Assembly: GCA_000469685.2 (NCBI GenBank)
Contig: LS997563.1
Span: 15,117,940-15,181,939 of the forward strand
Direction of reading: 5' to 3'
Length of the DNA: 64,000 nt
DNA from: Haemonchus contortus
Taxonomy: Eukaryota; Nematoda; Chromadorea; Rhabditida; Trichostrongylidae
Below the pieces are notes generated by a model. The model was not told where the DNA came from. It saw only the letters and a program-made list of their open reading frames with translations, and did no database searches. Of this stretch, positions 63,642 to 64,000 are shown in pieces. Numbering within the stretch: position 1 is the stretch's first letter; the number at the start of each line of letters is the position of its first letter. The translations under genes were made by a program, and so were the position numbers.

Positions 63642-64000
63642 CCCACCCACCCATCAATTTCATGTTTCTTTGGGTTCCAGTCGTCGACTCTTCAGCTGCG
63701 ATCTCATCATTCCTGTTTCCCGGGATTCATTTTTGTGGAACATATGTGCTTTCAACTTTATAAGTAGGAGAATCGTGTAGGCGTGGAATTTAAAAGTTTG
63801 CCATGAGTTTCAGATATAGATAGATCCAATAACACGATTCCACTATTTGTCAATTATAAACATCACCTTTGAAACAGATCACAGATTACAGACAGAATAG
63901 ATTTGAAACTGATTAGATTAGTTTACAGAAACTGTAGGCCTACTCTTATGCGAAATGGTGATGAAATGAATGAAGAGAGTATAATGAATCGACTGATCTT

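Overview
This is a eukaryotic window from a nematode, most likely a clade V strongylid of the hookworm type (inference). The evidence is compact exons with nematode splice signals (TTTCAG-like acceptors, GTGAG/GTAAG donors), a LIN-12/GLP-1-type Notch receptor with long introns, and a dense load of mariner/Tc1, Penelope-like, RTE, CR1-like and tRNA-derived SINE repeats. I see no bacterial operon, rRNA or CRISPR signal.

Layout. (1) 0.85-24.7 kb, + strand: a Notch receptor gene entering the window part-way. Exons can be read for one LNR, NOD, NODP, the transmembrane/RAM segment, a juxtamembrane linker and at least five ankyrin exons. Most junctions are in phase; the exceptions are the junction into ankyrin exon 1 and the unread segment between the LNR and NOD. 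The EGF half lies outside the window on the left, and the C-terminal end is unresolved. Introns hold a plus-strand Penelope-like element (PLE, 4.8-6.6 kb), a tRNA-headed SINE tandem plus TA microsatellites (9.7-10.4 kb), a CR1-like LINE (10.5-12.3 kb, minus), two inverted PLEs with a maT (DD37D) transposon inside one of them (14.5-17.7 kb), an intact Tc1-like transposon nested in a mariner (18.06-20.52 kb), and an inverted pair of SINE-like repeats (22.9-24.4 kb). (2) 25.1-34.1 kb: repeats only (Tc1-like MITEs, mariner end, GC-rich foldback MITE, RTE LINE on +). (3) 34.1-34.9 kb: a short island of Notch EGF and LNR exons on +, downstream of the ankyrin exons. It is either a decaying second Notch paralogue or a misplaced piece of the first. 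(4) 35.3-38.6 kb: an RTE LINE (minus) split by a mariner. (5) 40.2-45.8 kb: foldback MITE, Tc1-like and mariner remnants, a SINE and a small secreted-peptide gene (44.67-44.98 kb, minus). (6) 47.4-49 kb: an internally deleted gypsy-type LTR retrotransposon. (7) 51.3-53.4 kb: a deleted mariner and a LINE fragment. (8) 55.4-63.6 kb, +: a tetraspanin gene with TM2, TM3, the large loop, TM4 and C-terminus in six phase-0 exons. Its TM1/EC1 exon is not secure.

Two host genes are clear (Notch receptor, tetraspanin) and one small secreted-peptide gene is probable. Notch and some tetraspanins meet functionally in nematodes, but the large loop here has six cysteines, not the eight of the TspanC8 group, so no direct link is claimed. 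Much of the rest is transposon remnants, and several long stretches hold nothing I can identify; those are listed as such.
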